A stretch of 64,000 nt of DNA from Acholeplasmataceae bacterium (lineage in GTDB: Bacteria; Bacillota_I; Bacilli_A; Acholeplasmatales; Acholeplasmataceae). The stretch spans positions 1 to 64,000 of the forward strand of contig JAUVXD010000001.1 in assembly GCA_030603805.1 (NCBI GenBank). Direction: 5' to 3'. Of the stretch, positions 24,903 through 34,004 are shown in pieces (the stretch's first letter is position 1; each line of letters opens with the position of its first letter). Both the position numbers and the translations under genes were made by a program. The notes under the pieces were generated by a model, which was not told where the DNA came from, ran no database searches, and saw only the letters and a program-made list of their open reading frames with translations.

Positions 24903-26045
24903 ATGGTATTCGGCGAGTCAGACAATTTCAACCAAAAACCAGTCATCAAAGTAATCGGTGTCGGCGGCGGGGGCGGCAATGCCATCAATCGCATGATCGA
25001 AAATGACGTTAAAGGCGTTGTTTTTGTCGCTATGAACACAGATGCACAAGTCTTAAAAGTATCCAAAGCTGAAACAAGAGTTCAATTAGGTAAATATCTT
25101 ACCCGTGGATTAGGTGCTGGCGCGAAACAAGAAGTCGGCAAAAAAGCTGCTGAGGAATCAATTGCAGAAATCGAAGAAGTCTTAAGCGATGCCGATATGG
25201 TCTTTATTACTGCAGGTATGGGCGGCGGTACTGGCACAGGTGCTGCACCAATCATTGCAAAAAAAGCGAAGGAAATGGGTTGTTTAACCATTGGGATTGT
25301 CACAAAACCTTTCGCATTTGAAGGACCTGCACGTATGCAAGCAGCGATTTATGGTTTAGAAGAACTTAAACCTCATGTCGATACTTTAATCGTCATTCCA
25401 AATGAAAGACTTTTAGCGATTTCAGGACCTACAACACAACTTTTAGATGCATTTAGAGAATCTGATAATGTCTTAAGACAGGGCGTGCAAGGGATTGCTG
25501 AAATTATTGCCATTCCAGGTTTAATCAACGTGGACTTTGCAGATGTCAGAACTGTGATGGAAAATAAAGGGACTGCACTGATGGGTATCGGGATTGCCTC
25601 AGGTGAAGACCGTGCCATTGAAGCTGCAAGAAAAGCAATTCATTCTAAACTACTTGAAGTTTCTATCGATGGTGCAACAGATGCCATTGTTAATATCACA
25701 TCAGGCACCAATATTACACTTTTTGAAACGGAACAAGCACTTCAAGAAATCAGAAATTCAACCGATCGTGATTTAAATATTATTTACGGAACGACTGTAA
25801 ATCAAGATTTAGATGATGAGTTGATTGTGACTGTGATTGCAACCGGTTATGAACTTAAAGCAAAAGATTCAACGATTGAGAATCTGGCATCAGAAATATT
25901 TAATAAGACATCTGATGAGCAAATGAAACTCACACGTTCTGGTTTAAGAAATCAGGATTTTGATGACAATCATGTCTCCCATAGCCCTGAAGAAGGTAAG
26001 AAACGCAACCTACCTTCATGGCTCACCAAAAAAGGAAAATTTTAA
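24903..26045 (+). CDS. ftsZ: Cell division protein FtsZ
   Basis: 380 residues. Tubulin-like GTPase with the nucleotide motif GGGTGTG (107-113), [13 protein letters not shown] near the N-terminus and [11 protein letters not shown] (T7/T8 region) present. The variable linker is short (about 40 residues), and the C-terminal peptide [10 protein letters not shown] resembles the tip that binds FtsA or SepF. AGGGAGG precedes the ATG. The first 50 codons have a GC-rich glycine stretch unlike the rest. No ftsA or peptidoglycan gene adjoins; sepF lies four genes on, so SepF is the likely membrane anchor. Confidence 0.97.
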   Translation: MVFGESDNFNQKPVIKVIGVGGGGGNAINRMIENDVKGVVFVAMNTDAQVLKVSKAETRVQLGKYLTRGLGAGAKQEVGKKAAEESIAEIEEVLSDADMVFITAGMGGGTGTGAAPIIAKKAKEMGCLTIGIVTKPFAFEGPARMQAAIYGLEELKPHVDTLIVIPNERLLAISGPTTQLLDAFRESDNVLRQGVQGIAEIIAIPGLINVDFADVRTVMENKGTALMGIGIASGEDRAIEAARKAIHSKLLEVSIDGATDAIVNITSGTNITLFETEQALQEIRNSTDRDLNIIYGTTVNQDLDDELIVTVIATGYELKAKDSTIENLASEIFNKTSDEQMKLTRSGLRNQDFDDNHVSHSPEEGKKRNLPSWLTKKGKF

Positions 26046-26063
26046 AAGGCGCAAGCCTTTTTT
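26044..26063 (+). terminator. Terminator or attenuator between ftsZ and ychF
   Basis: AAAAGGC and GCCTTTTTT form a stem with a GCAA tetraloop directly at the ftsZ stop codon. Only 37 bases separate the genes, so partial read-through is likely. Confidence 0.75.
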
Positions 26064-26081
26064 ACTGGAAGGAATAATTTT

Positions 26082-27179
26082 ATGTTAAAAGCAGGTATCG
26101 TGGGATTACCCAACGTAGGTAAATCCACACTCTTCAATGCGATTACAAAGGCTGAGGCACTGGCTGCCAATTACCCTTTTGCAACCATTGATCCCAATGT
26201 CGGTGTTGTTTATGTTCAAGATCCGAGATTGGATGTATTAGAAAAAATTTATAAACCGAAAAAAGTTGTACCTACAGCCTATGAATTTATTGACATTGCT
26301 GGACTTGTTCGTGGTGCTTCAAAGGGCGAAGGTTTAGGGAATCAATTTTTAAGTCATATTCGTGAAGTGGATGCGATTTGCCAAGTGGTTCGTTGCTTTG
26401 AAGATAACAATATCACCCACGTTGAAGGTTCTGTTGATCCGATTAGAGATATCGAAACGATTAAGATTGAACTGAATCTTGCAGATTTAGAATCGATTGA
26501 AAAACGCATTGGAAGACTCGAAAAGAAAGCGAAAGCAAAAGTCAAAGAAGCGATGGAAGAGTATGAAGTCTTAGTGAAGATTAAAGAGACTTTAGATGCT
26601 AATGGGAATCCAAGATATTTAGAGTTTTCTGATGAACAACTTAAACTGATTAAGAATTTCAATCTTTTATCACTCAAACCTATGATTTATATCGCCAATG
26701 TTTCAGAAGATGATTTGCACCATCCAGAAGCCAATCAGCACTATCAAAACTTACTCAAATACTCTCAAAAAGAACATACTGAAGTTGTGTTTATCTCAGC
26801 TCAAGTCGAAATGGAAATTGCATCTTTAGAGCCAGAAGAACAAGTCACTTTCCTTGAAGCTTATGGTTTAAAGAAATCAGGATTAAATGAAGTGATTGAA
26901 CGCTCCTATAAACTATTAGGGTTAAAAACCTATTTTACTGCGGGTGAACCTGAAGTGAGAGCGTGGACCTTTAAAGAAGGCATGAAAGCACCTCAATGTG
27001 CTGGGATCATTCATAGCGATTTTGAACGTGGGTTTATTAAAGCTGAAACACTTGCCTATGACGATTTATTGAAGTATAAAACACCTCAAGCTGCGAAAGA
27101 AGCAGGTAGAGTAAGACTGGAAGGTAAAGAGTATTTGGTCCAGGATGGCGATATTATGCTCTTTAGATTTAATGTATGA
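26082..27179 (+). CDS. ychF: Redox-regulated ATPase/GTPase YchF (OLA1 family)
   Basis: 365 residues. AGIVGLPNVGKST (P-loop), DIAGLVRGASKGEGLGN (switch II), a coiled-coil insert rich in Lys and Glu (about 125-190) and a C-terminal TGS domain (RAWTFKEGMKAPQCAGIIHSDFERGF). YchF binds ribosomes and prefers ATP; its exact role is unsettled. AAGGA precedes the ATG. It overlaps the next gene by four bases (ATGA), so it is co-translated with yggS and sepF. Confidence 0.96.
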   Translation: MLKAGIVGLPNVGKSTLFNAITKAEALAANYPFATIDPNVGVVYVQDPRLDVLEKIYKPKKVVPTAYEFIDIAGLVRGASKGEGLGNQFLSHIREVDAICQVVRCFEDNNITHVEGSVDPIRDIETIKIELNLADLESIEKRIGRLEKKAKAKVKEAMEEYEVLVKIKETLDANGNPRYLEFSDEQLKLIKNFNLLSLKPMIYIANVSEDDLHHPEANQHYQNLLKYSQKEHTEVVFISAQVEMEIASLEPEEQVTFLEAYGLKKSGLNEVIERSYKLLGLKTYFTAGEPEVRAWTFKEGMKAPQCAGIIHSDFERGFIKAETLAYDDLLKYKTPQAAKEAGRVRLEGKEYLVQDGDIMLFRFNV

Positions 27180-27769
27180 CTTTCATCAGAAAAGATTTAA
27201 CGACAGTTGTTGCATCTAAATACTTTGACTCTATTCAAATGAGAAAACTTTATGACAAAGGTCTTTTTCATTTTGGAGAAAATCGAGCACAAGACTTACT
27301 TAAAAAAAAGGATGAGCTTAAGGACTTAAAGATTATTTGGCATTTTATTGGCCATCTTCAAACCAATAAAGTTAAAGACATCATCAATGAAATCGACTAT
27401 TTGCACACGTTAGATCGGATTAATCTTGCTGAATTTATTCAAAAATACGCAAAAAAAACCATAGAATGCTTTGTTCAAGTCAATTTGACCGAAGAAAATC
27501 AAAAAAGTGGCATCTTGCTTCCCAATTTATCTCAATTTCTTTTAGAAATTAAAAAATATGATAAAATAAAAGTAATCGGTTTGATGACCATCGGTAAAGA
27601 TGACGATTTAGAAGCGACTGAAGCTGCTTTTCGTATGCTTGATGCGCTTGCATTAAGTTATCAATTACCCTATAAATCGATGGGGATGTCAAACGATTAT
27701 GAACTCGCAATCAAGCATCATGCAACGCATCTGAGAATCGGACGCAAGTGCCTGGACTTGATCACTTAG
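27176..27769 (+). CDS. YggS/YlmE-family pyridoxal phosphate homeostasis protein, short form
   Basis: 197 residues, some 25-30 fewer than usual. VVASKY holds the Lys that carries PLP, HFGENRAQDLLKK, WHFIGHLQTNKVK and MGMSNDYELAIKHHATHLRIG are the family signatures. The missing part is the first helix: the protein begins only 11 residues before the PLP lysine segment. The start at ATG 27176 overlaps the ychF stop, and no extension is possible without leaving the spacer-free coupling. It probably buffers free PLP. In Firmicutes this gene commonly precedes sepF, as here. Confidence 0.88.
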   Translation: MTFIRKDLTTVVASKYFDSIQMRKLYDKGLFHFGENRAQDLLKKKDELKDLKIIWHFIGHLQTNKVKDIINEIDYLHTLDRINLAEFIQKYAKKTIECFVQVNLTEENQKSGILLPNLSQFLLEIKKYDKIKVIGLMTIGKDDDLEATEAAFRMLDALALSYQLPYKSMGMSNDYELAIKHHATHLRIGRKCLDLIT

Positions 27770-27777
27770 GAGGGTCT

Positions 27778-28116
27778 ATGGGACTGTTTAGTGTTGGAAA
27801 GAAAAAGAAAAAAGAAGACGCTAAGGACACGGTAGTTCAAAAGTCCGAACATATCATTTTTGAAAAACTTGAATCTAGTGATGACGCCTATATTTGTCAT
27901 CTTGCAGATCAAATGATGGCAGGACACCCACTCATTCTCAACTTTGAACCTTTAGATATCGATCAAGCCAATAAAGTTGTTGCATTCTTCTCTGGAATTG
28001 TTTATGCCATCGAAGGAGAAATTGTGAACGTTCAAGAAAAAGTCTTCATGTTTGCAACCAAAGATGTTTATGAAGATGGCTCGATGGAAGAGTTCTTAAA
28101 AGAAATTGTAGGTTAA
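27778..28116 (+). CDS. sepF: Cell division protein SepF
   Basis: 112 residues. The N-terminus MGLFSVGKKKKKED is a short amphipathic/basic membrane-binding segment, followed by the SepF core: HPLILNFEPLDIDQANKVVAFFSGIVYAIEGEIVNVQEKVFMFA. SepF forms rings that hold FtsZ at the membrane. TAGGAGGG fits ATG 27778. It is shorter than B. subtilis SepF because the linker between membrane helix and core is brief. It is the last gene before the ileS T-box. Confidence 0.92.
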   Translation: MGLFSVGKKKKKEDAKDTVVQKSEHIIFEKLESSDDAYICHLADQMMAGHPLILNFEPLDIDQANKVVAFFSGIVYAIEGEIVNVQEKVFMFATKDVYEDGSMEEFLKEIVG

Positions 28117-28129
28117 TCAAAATTCAATC

Positions 28130-28318
28130 ATGCGAAGAGAAGGACACGCAAACATTGTGATGTAACAAGCGATTCAGGGGTGGTGTAAGCCTGAAAACCT
28201 CTCACAGAGAATGTATCACCTTCGAGCATAATATTAACGAAGTGCTAGATTTCAATCTAGAACTAAGGTGGTACCGCGGAAATTATTTTCGTCCTTAGAA
28301 TTAAGGGCGATTTTTATT
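28130..28318 (+). promoter_or_regulatory. T-box riboswitch (isoleucine) controlling ileS
   Basis: T-box sequence AAGGTGGTACCGCGG at 28264-28278 is canonical. Stem I is full length (about 28132-28225, GCGAAG pairing with CTTCG). The specifier loop has ATC at 28215-28217 followed by A, an isoleucine codon, agreeing with ileS. CGTCCTTA and TAAGGGCG (28290-28308) followed by ATTTTTATTT make the terminator, which competes with pairing to the T-box. Uncharged tRNA-Ile should let transcription continue. Confidence 0.95.
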
Positions 28319-28344
28319 TATATCAGAGTTAAAAGGAGAAAATT

Positions 28345-31044
28345 ATGGATTATAAAGACACATTATTAATGCCAAAAACAGATTTTCAAATGAGAGGAAA
28401 TCTAGGCGTTAGAGAAATTGAATTTCAAGAACGATGGAAAACCATTGACCTTTACCAAAAGGTCTTAGAAAAAAATAAGGATCAAAAACCCTTTATTCTA
28501 CATGATGGTCCACCATATGCCAACGGTGATATTCACATTGGGCACGCTTTAAATAAGATCTTAAAGGATTTTGTTTTGCGTTACCAAACAATGAAGGGGC
28601 ATTATGTGCCTTATATTCCAGGCTGGGATACACATGGCTTACCCATTGAAACAGCACTCACCAAAAAAGGTGTGAATCGTAAGGAACTTTCTTTAGTTGA
28701 GTATCGTAAGCTTTGTAAAAAGTATGCAGAAGAACAAGTCGAAAAACAAAAGGTTCAGTTTGCACGTCTTGGTATTTTAGGTGAATGGGATAACCCATAT
28801 ATTACCTATCAACACGAGTTCGAATCTGAACAAGTTAACGTGTTTGCGAAAATGGTTGAACGTGGGTTGATTTATAAAGGCTTAAAGCCAGTCTATTGGT
28901 CACCTTCTTCTGAATCTGCTCTAGCAGAAGCTGAAATCGAATATGCAGATAAGCAGTCGATTTCAGTTTATGTAGCATTTCCTGCAGTGGATGGTAAAGG
29001 TCTCTTAAAAGATGCAAATTTCTTAATTTGGACTACAACACCATGGACTTTACCAGCTAATTTAGCGATTTCAGTTCATCCGAGATTTACATACCTTGTT
29101 GTTGAAACTAAAGGTAAGAAATATGTGGTTGCAGAAACGTTAAAAGATAGTCTTGCTCAACTGCTTCATTGGGATGATTTGAACGTTTTAGGGTCACTTA
29201 AAGGCTCTGATTTTGAGTATGCAACCTATAAACATCCTTTATATGACAGAATTTCACCCATCATCTTAGGAGAACACGTCACCGATACCGATGGTACAGG
29301 ACTAGTTCATACGGCACCAGGTCATGGTGAAGATGACTACCGTATCGGAAGAACGTATCAATTAGATATTTTATGTCCAGTAGATGATAAAGGCTATATG
29401 ATGAAAGAAGCTGGTCCATTCGAAGGCCTTTATTATGAAGTTGCAAATCTAGAAATCGTCAAAGCACTTCATGAACAAGGTGTACTCCTTAGAGAAGAAA
29501 AATTTACCCATGCATACCCACACGACTGGAGAACACAAAAGCCTGTCATCTTTAGAGCAACACCTCAATGGTTTGCATCGATTGAAAAGCTTAAAAAAGA
29601 ACTTCTAGACGAAGTTAAAAAAGTAGATTGGCTTCCTACATGGGGTGAAGTTAGAATTGCAAATATGATTCAAGGGCGTGAAGATTGGTGTATTTCAAGA
29701 CAGCGTGCATGGGGCGTGCCCATTCCGGTCTTTTATGCTGAAAACAATGAAGCCATCTTAGAAGCTTCAGTTCTTTCTCATGTTTCGAGGTTATTCTTAG
29801 AACATGGGTCAGATGTCTGGTATGAAAGAGAAGCTCAAGATTTATTACCAAAAGGATATACACATCCAGGTAGCCCCAATGGTGTGTTTAGAAAAGAAAC
29901 AGATATCATGGATGTTTGGTTTGATTCAGGAACCTCGCATTCGGTATTAGCATCGAGAGGATTGCCTTATCCAGCAGATTTATACTTAGAAGGATCTGAT
30001 CAATACCGTGGATGGTTTAACTCATCCTTAATCACTGGTACTGCAGCGTTTAATCAATCACCTTATAAAAAGGTTGTATCGCATGGATTTGTTTTAGATG
30101 GACAAGGCAGAAAGATGAGTAAGTCTTTAGGAAACACCATCGATCCACTCGTCATCATGAAGCAACAAGGTGCAGATTTATTAAGATTATGGGTTGCCAC
30201 CGTCGACTATCAAAGTGATGTTAGAATCTCAAATGAGATGATGACACAAATCGCTGAAGGTTATCGTAAAATAAGAAATACATTTAGATTTATGCTTGGT
30301 AATTTAGATGGATTTAATCCTGAAAAAGAATATATTGCTTATGAAGAACGCGCCGCACTCAATCAAGTGATGACACTTAAATATGAGTCTTTAGTTGAAC
30401 AAGTAATTGAAGCTTATGATAATTATCAATTTGACCGTGTTTATCGCCTTGTTGTGCCATTTATGACCAATGATTTAAGTGCATTTTACTTGGATTATAC
30501 GAAAGATATTCTCTATATTGAACAAGAACATAGCTATGATCGAAAGAGTGTTCAATCGACACTTTACGATATTACACTCGGTGTTTTAAAGTTGTTGACT
30601 CCGATTATGCCGCATACAACTTCAGAAGCTTATCAACTTTTACCGTTTACGCACAAAGAAGATGTTTATTTAGAAAATATGCCAGAACCCAGTAAGAAAT
30701 CAAATCCTGAGTTATTAAAAGCATTTGAAATTTTTGAAGAAGTCAGAGAAGTTGTCTTAAAGCATCTTGAAGTTGCAAGAGAACAAAAGATGATTGGTAA
30801 ATCACTTGCTGCAGAAGTGGATCTTACAGTGACTAAGATTCAATTGGATGCCATCAAGAAACTGGATATGAAGATTCATCAAGTCCTGATTGTCTCTAAA
30901 GTTCATCTATCGACAGGTGATGCGCTCAAAGTGGTCGTCAGACCTGCGACAGGGATGACTTGTGATCGTTGTTGGAATGTTGTTGATCACGTTCATGAAA
31001 ATGGTTTATGTGATCGTTGTCATCAAGTTGTTGGAGGGAAATAA
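28345..31044 (+). CDS. ileS: Isoleucyl-tRNA synthetase
   Basis: 899 residues, class I. HDGPPYANGDIHIGHALNK holds the HIGH motif, WDTHGLPIE is family-specific, the CP1 editing domain spans about 190-400 (WTTTPWTLPANLA), and KMSKSLGN is the KMSKS loop. The C-terminus has a zinc finger, C-DRC and CDRC. Bacterial type, single polypeptide. AAAGGAG precedes the ATG, and the T-box upstream controls it. SurE follows three bases after the stop, so it is probably on the same message. Confidence 0.97.
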   Translation: MDYKDTLLMPKTDFQMRGNLGVREIEFQERWKTIDLYQKVLEKNKDQKPFILHDGPPYANGDIHIGHALNKILKDFVLRYQTMKGHYVPYIPGWDTHGLPIETALTKKGVNRKELSLVEYRKLCKKYAEEQVEKQKVQFARLGILGEWDNPYITYQHEFESEQVNVFAKMVERGLIYKGLKPVYWSPSSESALAEAEIEYADKQSISVYVAFPAVDGKGLLKDANFLIWTTTPWTLPANLAISVHPRFTYLVVETKGKKYVVAETLKDSLAQLLHWDDLNVLGSLKGSDFEYATYKHPLYDRISPIILGEHVTDTDGTGLVHTAPGHGEDDYRIGRTYQLDILCPVDDKGYMMKEAGPFEGLYYEVANLEIVKALHEQGVLLREEKFTHAYPHDWRTQKPVIFRATPQWFASIEKLKKELLDEVKKVDWLPTWGEVRIANMIQGREDWCISRQRAWGVPIPVFYAENNEAILEASVLSHVSRLFLEHGSDVWYEREAQDLLPKGYTHPGSPNGVFRKETDIMDVWFDSGTSHSVLASRGLPYPADLYLEGSDQYRGWFNSSLITGTAAFNQSPYKKVVSHGFVLDGQGRKMSKSLGNTIDPLVIMKQQGADLLRLWVATVDYQSDVRISNEMMTQIAEGYRKIRNTFRFMLGNLDGFNPEKEYIAYEERAALNQVMTLKYESLVEQVIEAYDNYQFDRVYRLVVPFMTNDLSAFYLDYTKDILYIEQEHSYDRKSVQSTLYDITLGVLKLLTPIMPHTTSEAYQLLPFTHKEDVYLENMPEPSKKSNPELLKAFEIFEEVREVVLKHLEVAREQKMIGKSLAAEVDLTVTKIQLDAIKKLDMKIHQVLIVSKVHLSTGDALKVVVRPATGMTCDRCWNVVDHVHENGLCDRCHQVVGGK

Positions 31045-31046
31045 AT

Positions 31047-31778
31047 ATGAATATTTTGGTCGTCAATGATGATGGATATCAAGCGGAAGGCTTAGGTATC
31101 TTAGTTCGAGCTTTAGCACCTTTTGGCAATGTCTATGTTTCTGCACCTAAGGACCATCAAAGTGCTAAAAGCCATAGCATTACCATTAGAAGTCGGATTG
31201 AAACGTTTTTAACTGAACCTATTTTTGGCAGTACAGCAACGCTTGTTGTGGATGGTACACCAGCAGATTCAACTCGTTTGGGGTTGAAGGTTTTTAATGT
31301 GGATTTTGATTTAGTTGTTTCAGGAATTAACTACGGTCAAAACATTGCAAAAGATATTTTATATTCTGGAACGGTTGCAGCTGCGATGGAAGCTAAGATT
31401 TTAGGTGTTGATGCCATTGCAATCTCTGCGCATTCGACGAAGCTTCCTTATTTATACGATGAAACGATTAAGTTGATGGATGAAATTATTGAATCAAAGC
31501 TCTACAATTTCGACGGCATTTTAAACATTAATTTCCCAAGAGAGTCTTTTCATAGACCGAAAGGTGTTAAAATCACTAAAATGGGTTTAAGATATCAACA
31601 TGCGGAATTTGTGAAATCTGAACGTCCCGATATTTTCCATATCAAATCGAGTATCATCAATTATCAAGAACATGAAGATTCAGATGTGAGTGCATTTGAT
31701 GATGGTTATATTTCCATCACACCACTCACCATTGATCGTACCGATTACAAACGGATTCAAGAGATATTCAAACCTTAA
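31047..31778 (+). CDS. surE: 5'/3'-nucleotidase SurE
   Basis: 243 residues. MNILVVNDDGYQAEG (metal-binding Asp pair), APKDHQSAKSHSIT, VDGTPADSTRLGL, and SGINYGQNIAKDILYSGTVAAAMEA cover the SurE active site. It dephosphorylates nucleoside monophosphates and short polyphosphates. GGAGGG lies eight bases before ATG 31047; an upstream in-frame start lies inside ileS. Transcribed with ileS, a link with no evident reason. Its product nucleosides can feed DeoD in the next operon. Confidence 0.93.
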   Translation: MNILVVNDDGYQAEGLGILVRALAPFGNVYVSAPKDHQSAKSHSITIRSRIETFLTEPIFGSTATLVVDGTPADSTRLGLKVFNVDFDLVVSGINYGQNIAKDILYSGTVAAAMEAKILGVDAIAISAHSTKLPYLYDETIKLMDEIIESKLYNFDGILNINFPRESFHRPKGVKITKMGLRYQHAEFVKSERPDIFHIKSSIINYQEHEDSDVSAFDDGYISITPLTIDRTDYKRIQEIFKP

Positions 31779-31802
31779 CATATCATTTCTTTGAATGATA
31801 TG
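31779..31802. repeat. Perfect 9-bp inverted repeat before the deo operon
   Basis: CATATCATT and AATGATATG enclose TCTTTG, directly after surE. No T tract follows, so it is not a typical terminator. TATGAT inside the right arm may be a -10, making an operator or a 5' hairpin possible. Confidence 0.5.
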
Positions 31803-31832
31803 ATACACTAGACCTATAAGCGGGGTGATTTC

Positions 31833-32687
31833 ATGAGTCAATTCAATCTACATTTTTTCAAAGAAAAGAGTCGTAAAATCGATTTAGAACAACTGATTGC
31901 ATTTTTTGAAGCCATAGAAGGTATACGTACAGAAATGGATGAAAAAAGCGTGAGGTTCTATTATACACATCCTAGATTATCTTATGATGCACTCTTTATC
32001 ATTACACCAAAATCACAAGTGCCAGATATTTACAGATTGTCGCCTAAGTTTTTAGATTTGAATTTTCATCTTGAAATGCCAATCCTAACACCTGATTATG
32101 TTGCAAAACATTATTTAGATATCGTTAAAAAGATATGTGATCGTTTCAACTTTCATATTTATAATGAAATGTTTGAGGATGTCTTACCCTTTAAAATGGA
32201 TGTTGTCCTCAAGGTTTTTGACATGGTTAAGGAAGCTTATATTCATAAGAATCCTGTACTCTTATCCGATTATCATCTCTTATCTAAAGATAAACTACAT
32301 GCCATTTTTAGATATTCTGATGACATATTGGAATTACAAAAATACTATCAAGAACTTGAAACCTATGTCCCTAAATATCATTTTTTAAATACAGAGAAGA
32401 AAAAACTTGTTGTGGGCATTGAATGGAAGGAACATACATTAACAGTGTTTCCTCCGTATTTGGATTATGTTTTTTATCGAATCAATAATGAGATTAAGAT
32501 TGTATCATTTGATGAGTTGTTACCGCTCATAGAAAAGTATTTGACAGATGTTCCTGGTTTTATCAAAGGGACAAGAGTCATGACCAAGAAAACAGCAGGT
32601 AAAGTCTACAAGATCATGAAAAAAACGAAGTTCATGAAAGTTGATCATACCTACACGAAAGAAAGCATGAAAAAACTGCTAGATTAG
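31833..32687 (+). CDS. Uncharacterised 284-residue protein
   Basis: I do not recognise the family. The protein is soluble-looking, without signal peptide or membrane helices, rich in aromatic residues, Lys and Asp, and has a basic C-terminus (TRVMTKKTAGKVYKIMKKTKFMKV). Segments such as LSYDALFIITPKSQVPDIYRLSPKFLDLNFHLE suggest an alpha/beta fold. Codon use matches the neighbours. GGGGTGA precedes the ATG weakly. It starts a likely operon with the YczE-like gene, deoC, deoD, yfmF and yfmH (gaps of 11 bases or overlaps), and a perfect inverted repeat lies upstream. Confidence 0.75.
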   Translation: MSQFNLHFFKEKSRKIDLEQLIAFFEAIEGIRTEMDEKSVRFYYTHPRLSYDALFIITPKSQVPDIYRLSPKFLDLNFHLEMPILTPDYVAKHYLDIVKKICDRFNFHIYNEMFEDVLPFKMDVVLKVFDMVKEAYIHKNPVLLSDYHLLSKDKLHAIFRYSDDILELQKYYQELETYVPKYHFLNTEKKKLVVGIEWKEHTLTVFPPYLDYVFYRINNEIKIVSFDELLPLIEKYLTDVPGFIKGTRVMTKKTAGKVYKIMKKTKFMKVDHTYTKESMKKLLD

Positions 32688-32698
32688 AGGCTAAGATT

Positions 32699-33343
32699 TT
32701 GAGTAAGAAATTAACCATCCACATGTCTGGATTTATCATTATCTCCATAGGCATTGTGGGGATCATCATGTCAAGGCTTGGTGCGGCACCTATTGACGCA
32801 TTCAACTACTTTGTCTATTTATTAACACCTTTAAGCCTTGGGACGATTGCAATCTTAACCGGGCTTTTTGCTGCTTTACTCGCATTTATGATTGAAAAGA
32901 AAAAAGATATTTGGATTTCTATTGTGTTTCTCTTTTTAATTGGGGCAATGATAGATTTATGGAAATATCTCTTTGAAATGCTTCCTACTGAACTTTTAGA
33001 TAGCTTTTATTTTAGAATTCCACTCGCGGTTTTAAGTTTAATTGTCGTCTCTTATGGTGTTTCTTTGACGATTATCTCTGGCTTACCGAGCTCACCGTTT
33101 GAAAGACTTTTGCTTGCGCTGACCAAGTATACGAAAAACTTGACATTAACTAAAATTGCGATTGAAGGTACATTTTTAATTTTTGCCATTATATTAGGCG
33201 TCATTTCTGGTCACCTGTTTGAACAGGTCCATATTTATACAGTTGTGCTCACGTTTACCATCGGACCACTTGTATCCTATTTTATTCGTTTAAGCACACA
33301 CAAGAAAACAAAAAAAGGAGAGATGATTTATGCAACTCAATAA
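32699..33343 (+). CDS. YczE/YyaS/YitT-family membrane protein
   Basis: 214 residues with about six hydrophobic helices. IISIGIVGIIMSRLGAAPIDAFNYFVY and IISGLPSSPFERLLLAL are typical of the YczE/YyaS group, whose members are uncharacterised. Translation appears to start at TTG 32699, with AGAGG eight bases before. Its end overlaps deoC by 14 bases. A transport role related to nucleosides is possible only by context. Confidence 0.75.
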   Translation: MSKKLTIHMSGFIIISIGIVGIIMSRLGAAPIDAFNYFVYLLTPLSLGTIAILTGLFAALLAFMIEKKKDIWISIVFLFLIGAMIDLWKYLFEMLPTELLDSFYFRIPLAVLSLIVVSYGVSLTIISGLPSSPFERLLLALTKYTKNLTLTKIAIEGTFLIFAIILGVISGHLFEQVHIYTVVLTFTIGPLVSYFIRLSTHKKTKKGEMIYATQ

Positions 33344-34004
33344 AATGATTGACCACACAAAACTTGGGGCAAACATTAACAAGCAGCAAATTGATCAACT
33401 GATTTTAGAGGCAAAGACTTATGATTTTAAGTCGGTTTGTGTTAATCCAGTATGGGTCAAATACGCAAAACATCAACTTAAACATACAGACGTATTAGTC
33501 TGTACAGTAGTCGGTTTCCCACATGGGACACATGCACCTGAAGTGAAGGGGTTTGAAGCTCAATCCTGTGTCTTAGATGGTGCAGATGAACTTGACATGG
33601 TCATTAATGTTCATGCACTTAAATCAAAGGATTATCATACAACTGTACGTGAAATAGAAGCAGTTGTCAAAGAAGCCAAAGGTAGAACAGTTAAAGTCAT
33701 CATTGAAACATGTTACTTAACACCTGAAGAAATTGTGAAGGCATCTGAACTTGTCCTAAAAGGTGGCGCTCAGTTTGTCAAAACATCCACTGGTTTTGGT
33801 ACGTATGGTGCACGTGTTGAAGATGTTTTATTAATGAAGCATACAGTCAAAGATCAAGCGGAAGTCAAAGCATCTGGTGGTGTGAGAACCTACGAAGATT
33901 CGTTAAAAATGATTGAAGCTGGTGCAACTCGAATTGGAACTTCCAATGGGGTTGATATTGTTAGTAAAAAGGAGAAAAAAGATGATTCCAACACCTCATA
34001 TTGA
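33330..34004 (+). CDS. deoC: Deoxyribose-phosphate aldolase
   Basis: 224 residues. IDHTKLGAN, VVGFPHGTHAPEVK, ADELDMVINV, IIETCYL and FVKTSTGFGTYGA (Schiff-base Lys) are diagnostic. It splits deoxyribose-5-phosphate into glyceraldehyde-3-phosphate and acetaldehyde, the last step of deoxynucleoside use. AAAGGAG precedes ATG 33330. The C-terminal 10 residues are encoded across the deoD ribosome binding site and start, a 23-base overlap, so deoD translation is coupled. Confidence 0.95.
   Translation: MQLNKMIDHTKLGANINKQQIDQLILEAKTYDFKSVCVNPVWVKYAKHQLKHTDVLVCTVVGFPHGTHAPEVKGFEAQSCVLDGADELDMVINVHALKSKDYHTTVREIEAVVKEAKGRTVKVIIETCYLTPEEIVKASELVLKGGAQFVKTSTGFGTYGARVEDVLLMKHTVKDQAEVKASGGVRTYEDSLKMIEAGATRIGTSNGVDIVSKKEKKDDSNTSY

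Noticed and set aside
24953-24990. GC-rich glycine run in ftsZ as a sign of transfer or a G-quadruplex
   Set aside because: It encodes the conserved GVGGGGGNA nucleotide loop; the surrounding gene has the usual composition.
26354-26677. 107-codon minus-strand frame inside ychF
   Set aside because: Serine- and phenylalanine-rich translation of antisense coding DNA; the plus strand is an unambiguous gene.
28117-28130. A separate promoter between sepF and the ileS T-box
   Set aside because: The gap is too short and no -10/-35 pair is convincing; read-through from the ftsZ-sepF transcript or a promoter within sepF is possible.
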